DNA of 64,000 nucleotides from Brasenia schreberi. Taxonomy: Eukaryota; Streptophyta; Magnoliopsida; Nymphaeales; Cabombaceae. Positions within the stretch are counted from its first letter, which is position 1; every line of letters begins with the position of its first letter. The notes below the pieces were generated by a model. It was not told where the DNA came from and searched no databases. It saw only the letters and a program-made list of their open reading frames with translations. The translations under genes were made by a program, and so were the position numbers. Location of the stretch: contig JAYKKT010000073.1 in the NCBI GenBank assembly GCA_036023115.1, positions 18,647,001 through 18,711,000 on the forward strand, written 5' to 3'. This document shows, in pieces, positions 1 to 10,963 of this stretch.

Positions 1-218
1 AAAGAAGAACCTTTAAAAAGGTATGAAAAACTAGATTTTTAAAGTATTAAAAGAGGTAGATGACAACTACAAAAGCGTTGGAAATAAACAATAAAGAATG
101 ATCTAGCTTATTGTGAGTTAACGGCTAACAAGATACTAGCCACATGATAGACCTGTGTGGAAACAAAGAATCCATGTAGCCCATCGGGTCTAGTATGGAA
201 AAAGGCTTAATTGTTGTT
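1..218 (+). mobile_element. RTE-type LINE, 3' end fragment cut by the window edge
   Basis: This stretch matches, with small differences, the last 220 bp of the two large LINE copies at 11475-14758 and 55549-58745. It carries the end of the reverse transcriptase frame (the GRGRPQKCW region, here mutated) and the typical terminus with the TCTAGTATGG block and GTT repeats. The upstream part lies outside the window, so length and target-site duplication cannot be judged. Frame-breaking changes show it is inactive. Confidence 0.85.
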
Positions 219-331
219 ATATATATATATATCATTTTGAGCGAGTGGTACCGCTCTTTTACGTTATAAAGTGGAGAGATGTATGGGATCCACCTCTTTA
301 AGGGTGACTGCTCGATAAATCGCCTTAGAGT

Positions 332-390
<59 letters not shown>

Positions 391-480
391 TTTTGAGCCA
401 ATCATACCACTCTCTCTTATATTATAAAGTCGGGAGGTGTACGAGATCCATTGTCTCTTTAAGTTGTATGAGTGGAATTT
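219..480. repeat. AT microsatellites inside a duplicated block
   Basis: Two TA tracts (about 219-232 and 334-388) are each followed by a similar 75-80 bp sequence (about 232-310 and 388-466) with the shared core TTATAAAGT and a GATCCA box. The pair looks like an old tandem duplication of a unit made of a TA tract plus flank. No gene is supported here. Confidence 0.6.
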
Positions 481-564
481 AAAAAGTTTTTAAAGAAGTA
501 CATCTCTCTCTTTCTATATATATATATATAGAGAGAGAAAAGAAGGCTAACTGTAACTCTGTTC

Positions 565-783
565 ATACCATAAGATCTGTACGTTAGGTCTGATTTGTAT
601 CTGACTTGACGATACTGAAATGTAGCCAGGTTGAAGCTACCAACTTTATGCATTATATATATATATATCATAAAGTCAGATGATATCATAAGATCTGTAC
701 GGTAGATCTGATTTGCTATAAAATTTCAGTATCTAAAGTCATGATATCATAAGATCGGTACGCTAGATCTGATTTGCATAAAA
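565..783. repeat. Three dispersed copies of a 35-bp AGATCT-containing motif
   Basis: A motif of the form ATAAGATCTGTACG followed by TAGATCTGATTTG occurs at about 568-600, 684-716 and 748-779. The core is nearly self-complementary (two AGATCT boxes around GTACG). I see no reading frame or known element here. Confidence 0.6.
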
Positions 784-1303
784 AGTGTTCGCGTTAATTT
801 ACGCGTGCAACCCAGAAGCAGAATAAGTGCAATTGTAGAGAGAGAAAGAGATGATTTGTACGCTTTGCCAAGTCAAATAATAGGGTCGGGTCAAGTTGGA
901 GGGAAGGGACCGAGTCGATTAGGCTTCCTGAACAGTGGAATTGTGGACCGGGTCTCAAAATCGTTGATAAAACCGCACTGCGTCGATTCCGTGCCCCACA
1001 GGAACAGCGGAACCAAAGTCGAGTCTCCACTGCCATGATTCTCTGGCACGGTCAACGCTCTTACACCAGTTAAATCTTCTTTTCTATTTCAAGACTGAAC
1101 TTCATATAAAAGATCCATTCATTAGACATCAGTCACATCACAGATAACGGGAATGTGGAAGTGGCCTGCCGCTTTCCTAAAACTGTGGCACATAACTTCA
1201 CCAATAATAATAATAATAATATCAACAATAGTAATGGTGATAATAATAGTGAAAATTTGACGTTCACTAATAAGAGATCAATCCCGTAAGCATTGGATGG
1301 CTT

Positions 1304-1405
1304 CCAGCTACAAAGAGCAATAACTCACCTGGTTTGAAGGTCGACTCACAAGTTAAGGTCATGCTTCGACTCTCGAGATATGCGCACTCCTGCGTACTAA
1401 AAGGT
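1304..1405 (+). repeat. tRNA-like SINE copy
   Basis: The segment begins with a box-A-like run (ACTCACCTGGTTTGAAGG), continues with GACTCACAAGTT and a box-B-like TTCGACTCTCGAG, and ends in a short divergent tail. The same order appears at about 36705, 39283, and in reverse at 51560 and 52555. This fits a tRNA-derived short interspersed element. It is not a functional tRNA gene, because no full cloverleaf can be built. Confidence 0.5.
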
Positions 1406-1435
1406 AAAAACTATACGCAACTCTAATTCTACAGC

Positions 1436-1590
1436 CAATGGCGGATTTAGGATGAGCATATGTGAGCGTTCACCCCACCATATTAAGAAAAGATAAAGAA
1501 AAAACATTTATAGCTCAGAGTTGAATCCATGAGCAATAATACGTAATTTGCCCACCATAAATTATTTTTTAGGTCCGTGTAGCCATTCGT
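1436..1590. mobile_element. hAT-like MITE, degenerate
   Basis: The left end reads CAATGGCGGATTTAGG, the type of terminus known from plant Tip100-like hAT elements. A degraded inverse (TTAGGTCCGTGTAGCCATT) closes it about 150 bp later. There is no coding capacity, and a flanking 8-bp duplication is not clear. Confidence 0.4.
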
Positions 1591-1681
1591 TTGAGGAAAT
1601 GGTTAAGTTGGGAGAGAACAATTCGAAAGGGTCAGACTTCCTGTTTTTTCTTTTATAACTTGCATAGAAATACTTTCTGTT

Positions 1682-1800
1682 GAAACCCGGATGCACGCCC
1701 GGAGATTGAACTCCTGACCTTGAACTTGTGAGACGATCCCTCTGTCAGGCAGGAGTTCAACTCCTGGAGGGTGCATGGCTTCAGTCTCCCGTTGTAAACA
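1682..1800. repeat. tRNA-like SINE pieces in inverted order
   Basis: The left half (about 1685-1740) reads on the minus strand as a tRNA-like SINE (box B GAGTTCAATCTCC). The right half (about 1748-1800) carries a box B (GTTCAACTCCTGG) on the plus strand and the family's CTTCAGTCTCCCGTTGT tail. This suggests two nested or inverted SINE fragments. Confidence 0.45.
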
Positions 1801-2288
1801 AAAAAGAAGAAGTATAATTGCAGATATCTCCCTAACCCCGCTTGCTTGCCAAAGAAGGAATGGTTAGAGTGAAGACCTCGTACGAAAGCGCAAATTCATT
1901 AAACTAGCTTCAAATCCACCTGTCGTGCTATTTCCATGCATTGATGGCCCTTCATCATCGCTCTTCTCATGAAGCTGATTTTCATTAAGAAGTTTGATTC
2001 ATGCATTGTAACTTAATGGGGGGGTTTTCTTTAGGAACAAAAAGCGCGAAATGCATATAAGCCGCATCATCCTTAAGGTCTTCGCCATCTTCCCCTCGTA
2101 CTCCTTTATCAAGTCAATGGTGACCCGACGTTTTCCTTGACCGATGCAAGTAGAATTCTATAATTCCATCTGCCACTCTTTGTCAATGCAAACCAGAGCC
2201 CTACAAATAGAACCCAGTCGCCCTTTTCGATCACAAAGAAATCACGTCATTCTCTCTCTCTATCGTGTGTGTGTGAGGGAATTGAGGC

Positions 2289-3975
2289 ATGTCTTCAGGT
2301 CCACTTCTAATTTTTCCCGATTCAAATCATAACGCTGCAGAAGACAGTGATGAACTGGAGAGATCCTCCATGTTGCCCAAGAGCTATATGACCAAACATG
2401 AGAAGCAGTATGCTAACTTAGCCATGAAGCAGGTCAGGCATGCACCCTCGGCTTCTCTGTCTTTCCATGGCAGCCCGGGTTCCGATAACGATGAGAACGA
2501 ATATGAAGCTTCTTCTGGAACTGATGAACAACTCGATGACGACAAGCGGTACCGCGTTTTGCCATATTATGGTGAGAACGTGTAATCTTTGTTTTATCTT
2601 TATAATTGGTTGACGCTAGAGATTTTATTGAAACAGGTAACACTCACACGGTTGATAGCTTCGTGGGGCACAGAACAACGAAGATGGTGCATGAGGCGGC
2701 CAAGTAAATAAGAGCTGCATGGGGGGAGGAAGACGGCGGCAATCAAGAGGCTGCAGGAGATGATGGGCATCGCAGTGCCGTCAAACATGAGATCCCGGGT
2801 GTTGAAGAGCCTACGGCCAGAGGAAAGGTGGGTGGTGTTCGTTGGCCCGTATGAACACCACTCCAACCTCCTCTCATGGAGACAGAGCCTAGCGGAGGTG
2901 GTGGAGATCGGCGTCGATGCTGAGGGGCTGGTGGACTTGGCCAGCCTGCGCATGGAGCTTGAGTCACCTAAGTATGCCAGTCGGCCAATGCTGAGCTCTT
3001 TCTCTGCTTGCAGCAATGTTATTAGAATCTACACCGACACCCGCGCCCTGACTCGCCTCTTACACGAACATGGTGCCTTCGCCTGCTTTGACTTCGCTTC
3101 TAGGTATTCCACTTAAGTTTCGATCCATTCATCTCTCTCTCTCACGCACTCATTTTTGCTTGCAAAGAAAGCATAATGATGCCAAATACTGACTTTTTTT
3201 TATCATAATTTCCAATTTGCAGTGGACCATATGTAAAGATTGATATGCAGTCAGGAGAGCTTCAAGAATATGATGCTGTGTTTCTGAGCCCCCACAAGTT
3301 TGTGGGAGGGCCTGGGACTCCCCTCGACTTTAGGCGGAGGAACCGTCTTTTTTGTCAATGGTTTTAACGAAGAGGCACCTCTCCCTCTCTCTCTACACAT
3401 ATATATTAAAAACACAAGGTGCAGCTTTGATGACGAATCCTTTCACCTTCTTGGTTATATAATTCTCTTTGTTGTACAGGATACTTTATACCATGAGGAC
3501 ATTGAGGAGAGAGAGGATGGGGGAACTCCTGCCATAGTTCAAAAGATCAAGATCAGAGCTGCAATGGCTTTCTGGGTGAAGGAACACATGGGTTCACCTC
3601 ATTGATACACAGGAGATTATATGGATAGAGCGTGCACTCAACAGGATGCTGCCTAATCTCAACATCTGCGTTCTTGGCAATACGAAGGCTAAGCGCCAAC
3701 CCATCCTGTCATTCCTTGTTTACACTAGCAGTTTGGATGATGCACTTAATAACAGCGAGTCAGGAGATGGAAGAGGGTTGTACATGTGGAGAGAGAGAGC
3801 CCTACCAAGAGAGACAAGCCCCTCCATGGACGCTTCGTCACGAAGCTTCTCAATGATCTCTTTGGAATCCAAGCTCGAGGTGTTTGTGCCTGTGCTGGCC
3901 CCTACGGCCATATTCTACTCAATGTAGATAAAGATCTATCGCTAGCCTTCCGATCGGCAAATACAAAAAGAACTG
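2289..3975 (+). pseudogene. Class-V aminotransferase (cysteine-desulfurase-like) pseudogene
   Basis: Plant PLP-dependent class-V aminotransferase (NifS-like fold), broken. Exon 1 (2289-2571) encodes a low-complexity N terminus and ends in YRVLPYYG. Exon 2 (2637-3103) starts NTHTVDSFVGHRTTKM, then has a TAA near 2705, a missing block where the family has its CGSGTT phosphate loop, a frame change, and then a well-kept stretch (2760-3103) with VGPYEHHSNLLSWRQ. Exon 3 (from 3223) keeps the presumed PLP-lysine segment LSPHKFVGGPGTP and then loses a block with a frameshift. Later pieces (about 3481-3605, 3632-3970) contain EEREDGGTP, KAKRQPILSFLVYT and CACAGPYG in different frames. Introns at 2572-2636 and 3104-3222 keep GT-AG ends and phase, so this is a decayed split gene, not a retrocopy. 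Confidence 0.85.
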
Positions 3976-5484
3976 TAAGTGTTGTTTTTGGGCTAAAAAA
4001 CAGTCATAAGCAGCAATGTCGGGTCATGGATCACCATGCAAAAGCCTTTGAAGTGTTATAGGTAGAACAAAAATTGCAAAAACCCAGGTGAACCGCTTCT
4101 TTTAGTTGCTCAGTTCATTTTCTACTGCTAGGTAGGGCTGGTAAATGGGCCAAACGAACTGAATCATGCGTACTTTTGTAGGAGAGAGAAAGGATAGAAA
4201 TTGTAGCGAACATATTTTGGATATTTTTGAAAAAAGGGTGTATAGATAGTAAAAAGTATGTGCAGATGCAAATTATGTTCTTATAAGACAGTTGATTTAA
4301 TGGCTAGATGAACGGTTTGAATGTGTTCACTAATAGTTACTTATTCTTTAAAGAACCAAGCTGAAGTGAGTTGAGAGAGAGATTTCTTTAAATAACTTCA
4401 ATAGGACGCCACTTATTTGCCTAAAATCTTCATTTGTAAAGAAACTTAAACAAAAATGACCATTTACCCAAAAAAACCTAATACAAGTTCCTAGGAGAAC
4501 GAGCTTCCACAAACTGCATCAAGCCGATATACCACATTCATATTCAGCTCATATGGTTTAACGATCGAACACCAATAAACTAGGAACAAGCCCAAACTAC
4601 GAGTGGCTTGGTTTATTTACCAACTCACAGTTAAACGTAAAGTCCTTTGCATCAGGTTCCTCCTTTTATGTTCATATAAAATACTGAAGGCATTCTAGAG
4701 CAGACTTTGTTTTCTTCTGCTAGAATGAGTTATAATCATACTTCCAGGTCATCTTTAATGAAAGAATATGTTGTACAATTTCCCCATTGACCTAGAGCAC
4801 ATAAATCCCATTTGAGCTTTTCCTCTAAGTAAATCCTTTCCACGATGTTGGTTTGTTGTAAAAGCCATTACATGATTATATGCGAACACACCATACTATT
4901 ATGGCAATAGATCCAAGATAATTGTGATGATTGTGGGGTTGTGAGAAACTTTGATCGTGAATGCCATTGACAACTTATGCACTTTATGTTGATCCAGGTA
5001 AACCTTCAAGTAGCACATGTTCATCGTTTTCTATGTTCTTCATTTATTATTGATACTGTACACATTAATTACGTTAGCATTTCAGGCAAACCAGGGTTAG
5101 GTGAACCCTTACCAGATGCAAACTCAAGTCCTGTACGCCTATTTGAAGTGTTAGGATCTAATTTTATGTTCTTTCACTGGAGTTCTACCTGGCTGTCGCT
5201 CAAATGTCTTACATCACCTTAAGCATTCCTCAAGAGAGGCGAAGTAGTTCAGCTGAACTAGTATTCCCAGTTTATTCTCATAGTTCATTGTGTTTGGTAG
5301 GTTTGAACCAAAATTTTTGGCAGTCTAGAATCATTTAGGGACTGCAATAGCCTCTGAGGAGGTCAATACCTAACCTCTCATGAGGTCATCTGAATCTACA
5401 TCAGTTTATTATCAATCAAATTCAAACCAATACAAAGATACTTGTCATATCTTAATCCATTAACTTATGTTCAGTTGTACCTGA
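3976..5484. other. No gene recognised
   Basis: This is AT-rich DNA with short unconnected frames. I see no protein family, RNA gene or clear element. Confidence 0.5.
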
Positions 5485-6399
5485 TCAGAAAACCAAATTA
5501 GGCAGGGTCCAGTTGAAACAATGAACCATCCGGGCCACAGCCAGTTCCGATGTGTATAGGCCCAGTTGCATCCCTGGACAAGACCTACGTCCCGAGCCGA
5601 AAGGAATGAGCTCAAAATGGCTTCCTTTAAAGTCAGGGACATGATCAGCTGCAAACCGGTCCGGCACGAACTTGTCGGCATCCTTCCATGCCGTCTCATC
5701 GCGGCCGATGGCATAGGCATTGATCATCACCCTGCATTTTGCTGCACCAGCAGAGGCCTCGTCCCCAAGGAAGGCAAGAAGCTCATCCACCATGTCCGAA
5801 ACATCCTCGCCTTTGCTCACGGCTCGTGCCATATGGTCATCAATGAACATGTTCTGGTCGTCTTCGAACTCAGACCCAAATGCAGCCTTGAATGTGATAT
5901 TCCTAGCGAGCCTGGAGACAAGCTCGCCAAGGTTAACCTTTGCCCTGGACTTAGATTCCAGTGTCCTGATAAAGCCATCAATCTCCTCGAGGACGGAGGA
6001 CCATGACTCAGCTCGTTTGCGGCTAAAGAGCTTCATGACACAGACCTTGCTCATCTGGCGCCAAAACGGGCAGTAGTTGGCAAAGGCCATGTCGGCTTGG
6101 TCGTAGGTCAGGTACCGAATCGTTTGCGTTACAGAAGACGCCATCCTCTCCTTGAGTACTTCCCGTGCCGCGTCCGGTGTCGATATCACGACCGTCGATA
6201 GGAAGCCGACCCGGAGAAACATGACACCCCCATACTGCTTAGCTAGCCGAGCTAACCCAGTGTGTGTGAGCTGGTTCATGATGTGCATGTGGCCTATTAG
6301 AGGTACGCTAGGAGGACCAGGGGGAAGTAGGAGCTTCATCCCGCTCTTGAAGAAGCCAAAGAGGAGAAAGATAACAGATGATAGGAAGACGAAGGGCAA
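5485..6399 (-). pseudogene. CYP84A/ferulate-5-hydroxylase-like P450 with internal deletions
   Basis: The 304-residue frame follows the CYP84A (coniferaldehyde/ferulate 5-hydroxylase, lignin pathway, ER membrane) pattern: hydrophobic N terminus, proline hinge LLPPGPPSVPLIG near residue 25, QLTHTGLARLAKQYGG, YLTYDQADMAFA, FWRQM, KLFSRKRAESW, and near the C terminus the heme loop FGSGRRSCPG with the ligand cysteine. A full member has about 520 residues. Missing are about ten residues before YLTYD, the whole I-helix to K-helix block (AGTET-type oxygen site and ExxR) between DELLAFLGDEAS and CRVMINAYAIGRD, and the C-terminal 25-30 residues. The protein cannot be a working P450. The frame staying open across every deletion is notable. 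Any intron normally near the I-helix lies in the lost part, so a processed origin cannot be tested. Confidence 0.85.
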
Positions 6400-6699
6400 G
6401 AGGTTGCTACTATTTGCTTGTTTTACATACGGTTTGTGTATGATTTTTTTTGGAAATGTGGTTGTTTTTGAATTTGGACATATTTTTTTATTGTTGTATA
6501 TTTGTCATTTATTCATGTAATCTTATTGTTTATACCAATAATCTTGGAGAAATCACTATCCGTAGTTAACATTGTCTTCATCAGCTACCCTCACTTCCAC
6601 TTTTTCTTCTACTGTGAATAATATTGGATCATCTAATATATGACAGACATATAATTTTGATTCTATGAAAATAAATAAATTTAAATCTTATTTTTAAGA

Positions 6700-9160
6700 T
6701 TATCATAAATAGAAAATATAAATATAATATTTGTGTGCAACCGAAGCAACCTAGAAAACTTTTCTATATAGTTGATAGAAAATCTAAAATTTTGGATTTG
6801 GTGCACATTAACATTTGTGAATTCGATGGAATGACAACTAGGCATAACAAATGATAATTCGTTATGTTTATTGATGATTGTAGTAGATACTGTTATGTTT
6901 ACTTATTTAAAAGTAAAGATTGAGATGTAGAAAAGCTTCAAATTTTTGGAAATGAGGTAAAAATACAAAATAACAAATTACTTAAACAATTAAAGTTTAA
7001 TAGGGGAAGAGAGTATATCTCAAATCTATTTCAAGAATATTATCAAAACCACGATATTTTACATGAGGTTACTACTCTCTATTCTCCTTAGTTTAATAGG
7101 ATAGCTTAACGAAAAACAGAATCTCATGTGATATAGTAGATATTTTACTTCAAAGTTTGATGTTACCTACCTACATATGGAAGAAAACTTTTAATAGGGC
7201 TTACCATATTCTCAATAGAGTTTATCATAAGCATAAGAAAAGTAGTCTCTTTGAATTTTGGAAAGGTTGAAAGATCAGTCTCAAGTATCTCAAAGTGTAG
7301 GGTATCTTGCAAAAATACTCATCTATTTATAAAATAGAAAGAAATTAAGACCTAAAATTGTAGATATCATATTTCTGAGTTACGTGAAGATAAGTTATGC
7401 GTATAGATTCTTAGTCATACGACCTGAGATATCTAACATAGATGTCAATATGCTTGTTGAGCTTTGTGATGCTACGTTCTTTGAAAATATATTTTTTTAT
7501 TAAAATTGGAGTTCCCCAAAGTGTATCTTTTACAAATCTTGACCCTACTAGTGGTTTCATTTCTATTTATATAGAAAGTATGACAAATGTGAGGGTGACC
7601 TTAAAACTGTTATTTACAGATTAGATGATTTTGAGGAAATAATTGAACTTAGAAAAAGTAAACGGCTAGGATATCGAAAGACTTTAGAAATGACTTTGTC
7701 ATATTTAATATTGAGGATAGTCCTATCACCTTTTAACATGCTATGATCTCACCTAAGATTAAATTTTGGAAGGAAGTCATTAATGGTGAAACCAAATCAA
7801 TTCTTTCCAACGGTACTTGGAAATTGATGAATTTGCCTCTTGATTGTTATATCATGGGTTGCATTTTTAAGAAGAAACTAAATGCATATGAGAATCAATA
7901 AGTATAAAGCTATGCTAGTTGTTAAGGGGTACACACAAAAAGAATGAATAAATTATTTTGATAGTTATTTCCTTATTTATCAAATGACCATAATTAGAGC
8001 TCTTATAGCACTGACTTATATATATTACCTTACAATCCATCAAATGGATGTGAAGATTGTTTTCTTACATGGTGGATTTTATGAGAAAATTTATATGGAT
8101 CAATCTAAGGGATTTGTGACTCGTGGAAATGAGTCTAAGGTGTGTAAACTTATTAAATAATTATATGTTTGAAATAAGCTCCTAAACAATGACATAAAAA
8201 GCTTTATTATATCATATCATCTTTTAGTTTCGTTTCTGAAAAGTTTGATAAGTGTGTCTACGGTAAGTTAGTCAATAATTCTTTCATCATTATGCATTTA
8301 TATATAGATGATATCTTATTGTTTGGTTTTGATATGAAAATAGTAAATGATACTAAATAATTCTTGTGCAGTAAGTTTGGGATGAAAGATATGGGTTTAG
8401 CATATGTGATTTTAGGGTTTAAAATTACAATGTTTGTTGATGGTATATTAATTTTTTAGTCTTGGTAGGTTGAGAAAGTCTTAAAGAGATTTTGATATAC
8501 AAATTGTATACTTATAAAGACTCATATAATTCATCTAAAACTTTATAAAAGAATGAGAGTGATATTTATATATCTTAATTACAATACTCGTAGATTATCG
8601 ATAGTCGGATGCATCTAAACAACTGTACATGATCGGATATTATTTTTTTCATATATAAGTTGAGTAGATGTACCAGTTGTCCAAATAGTGATGTTAGTTG
8701 GATTAGATAGAGTACTTCACTATTTGAAGAGAACTATTTCTCTTGGATTACATTACGATAAGCATCCTTATATTCTTATTCTTAAAGGACATAATATTGT
8801 CACTTGAAAATATAAGAAACAAACTATATTGTTCTATGTTTGAGACAGAATTATGTATTTTAGATGAGATTAGATTGGAAGTTGAATGGCTTAAGAGACT
8901 TATGTCTAGTTTACCAACGGTAAAGAAGCCGCTTCTTGTGATTTCAGTATACTATTACAATTGCTAAGATCAATAGTTTCAAGTATAATAAAAAGCAACG
9001 GATATACATCCAAGTTAGACTTAAGTTGGTAACGCACTTATGTATGATTGTTGATTTTGTTGGATACAAAGATAATACAACCGATTATTTGACTAGAGAT
9101 CTATAAGTAATCCTAATTGAGAAATCTAAATTAGTGATATACTGAAACCCATGATTTATT
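6700..9160 (+). mobile_element. Decayed Ty1/copia retrotransposon (integrase-RT-RNase H)
   Basis: With stops and shifts, the plus strand reads in copia order. Pre-integrase/integrase start is about 6715-6910 (ICEFDGM, FVMFIDDCSRYCYVYLFKSKD), then an integrase core piece to about 7130 (RGREYIS, RKTES). Reverse transcriptase is about 7740-8160 (WKEVINGETKS, VVKGYTQKE, IHQMDVKIVFLHG, ESKVCKL), the catalytic box LYIDDILLFG near 8300-8325, and KFGMKDMGLAYVILGFKI near 8370-8425. RNase H is about 8740-8960, and the pol end near 9060-9150 reads KDNTTDYLTRDL. Many stop codons show it is long dead. Clear LTR pairs were not found; the 3' LTR may lie somewhere in 9160-10100. Confidence 0.85.
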
Positions 9161-10963
9161 TACAAGCAAGTAACCTAACCTAATTGAGTGGATATCCTAC
9201 AAAATAGATTGAATATGGTAATAACAAGTTGTTGGATGAACCTAATATTATGTAATATTTTTAGTATTTGTGTGTGTGCCTTTTGTTAACCTAAAGTATC
9301 ATAACTCTAAGTTAGTAATAGATTAATTTTTGAATGGGATTAAGTCTTAGGACATGATACTAGTAGTACATCCTTAGAGATGCCCAACTAAGTGATTGAT
9401 ATTGTGAGGCTATAATAGAAGAATTGGGTTATTCTTTGGAGTCAATCATCATCCATTATATGAATGCATGGTTATTAATGCATTAATCCTAAAAATCACG
9501 CTATAGCCTTTATAATGTTATTACGAATAAATACCATTACACCCAAGGTTGAGGTTAAGACATCGTTCTTTTAAGAGTAATATTGGATAACTTAGATAAC
9601 CGTTTAAACCGAAAGGTACCATTATTAAAAGCATAATATAATAACTCGTTTGGGACTTTGTGGAAGTTGCTAAAATTAATGCTAATTAAGTATTAAATTA
9701 ATTAAACCTATGTATTAATTACATTTGGTCCCTATATTGCAAAGAAATGTTTGAATCGGTCTTTCTTCATAAAAAGCATAAATGAGAACATATTTAAGTG
9801 TTTTGCTTTGTCCTGAATTCAAATGTGAAAATCGTAAAGTGCAAAATACATGTTATATAAAGGTGGTAGCTATAAAGGTTCGTAGCTGATCAATCTTATT
9901 TCAAAGACCTTGTAAATCTTAGAAATACGATCCATCAATTTTTTATATACGTGAAAGTTGCAAAGGCAAAAGTCACATGTCAGGTCATATAAAGGTGGTA
10001 GCTGATGAATCTTATTTCAAAGCGCTTGTAAAGGACGTGCGATAATTGTCTTCAGTTACGGGATTGAAGAGGCTTCCTATTCTTATTTCTTATTTGCTTG
10101 TTTTCCGTGGCTTAGACGTTTCTTATTGTTGCATATCCGACGGTTCTTTCCAACATAATAATGATGGTTGTTTGCTGCCCTGCTGAAGAAGGAAACGGAG
10201 ATGGTGCCTTTTTTCTTCGAGGGAAACAAAGATGTTCTTGGATAGATGCAAAAGTACGTGAGTTCTTCGCGTATCTCTATTTAATCATTGTGTCTGCGTT
10301 TCTATGGTATCCCATGAATTCGTAGTTTTTCTCATTGTTTATTGAACGTCACAATTCGACGGACTCACACCAACATCCACACTTTTTTATGCTTCGTATA
10401 TCTAATTGCAAGAATCAAGTGATTAGCGAGTCTCAGCAAGCTCGGGTCAATGCAGAGAGCATTTTGACACTTGAGTTCACTATACGTTGGTCCCCATCTT
10501 CACTATTGAACGCTATCTGTTGGTCTACCATTGGCAATTGGGTAAGGACATGATACGATCTTCACAAGTCTGTTGTTCTGTGTAACATGCTTGTTTGGAT
10601 AATGTTTGGTGGAAGGGCATGCTGAATGTTTAGACAAGATGATGGGAAACATAAAGATTAAGATTAGGCAGCAAGTACATTAAGCATCTTTTCTCTGGTA
10701 CATCCGGTATTTCAAGTTTACTAATGCCCTGAAATAATTACAAGGAACATCGTGTCGTAGGGTACATGCACAGAATTTTCCAAGTACTTAATCTGTTTCA
10801 TTTTCCTATTTACAATTGATTCACTGAGACTCCACCAGCCCTATGTGCTAGCAATGCCTGTGAAATTTCTGCAGTCCATATTTTGCATCTAGAACTTGAT
10901 TGTTGTGGAATCTACAATTTCTAGTTATCAATCTCAACCAAGATCCTTGTCTCTTGGTATCTG
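9161..10963. other. Copia downstream DNA, then no gene recognised
   Basis: The first kilobase is probably the 3' non-coding part of the copia element. Two partly repeated sequences (about 9854-9915 and 9987-10032, sharing TATAAAGGTGGTAGCT and CTTATTTCAAAG) lie here. From about 10130 to the end of the MYB-CC gene I recognise nothing except its likely 3' flank. Confidence 0.45.

Noticed and set aside
794..1038. Overlapping open frames on both strands
   Set aside because: Both are short, lack any family motif or splice context, and shadow each other.
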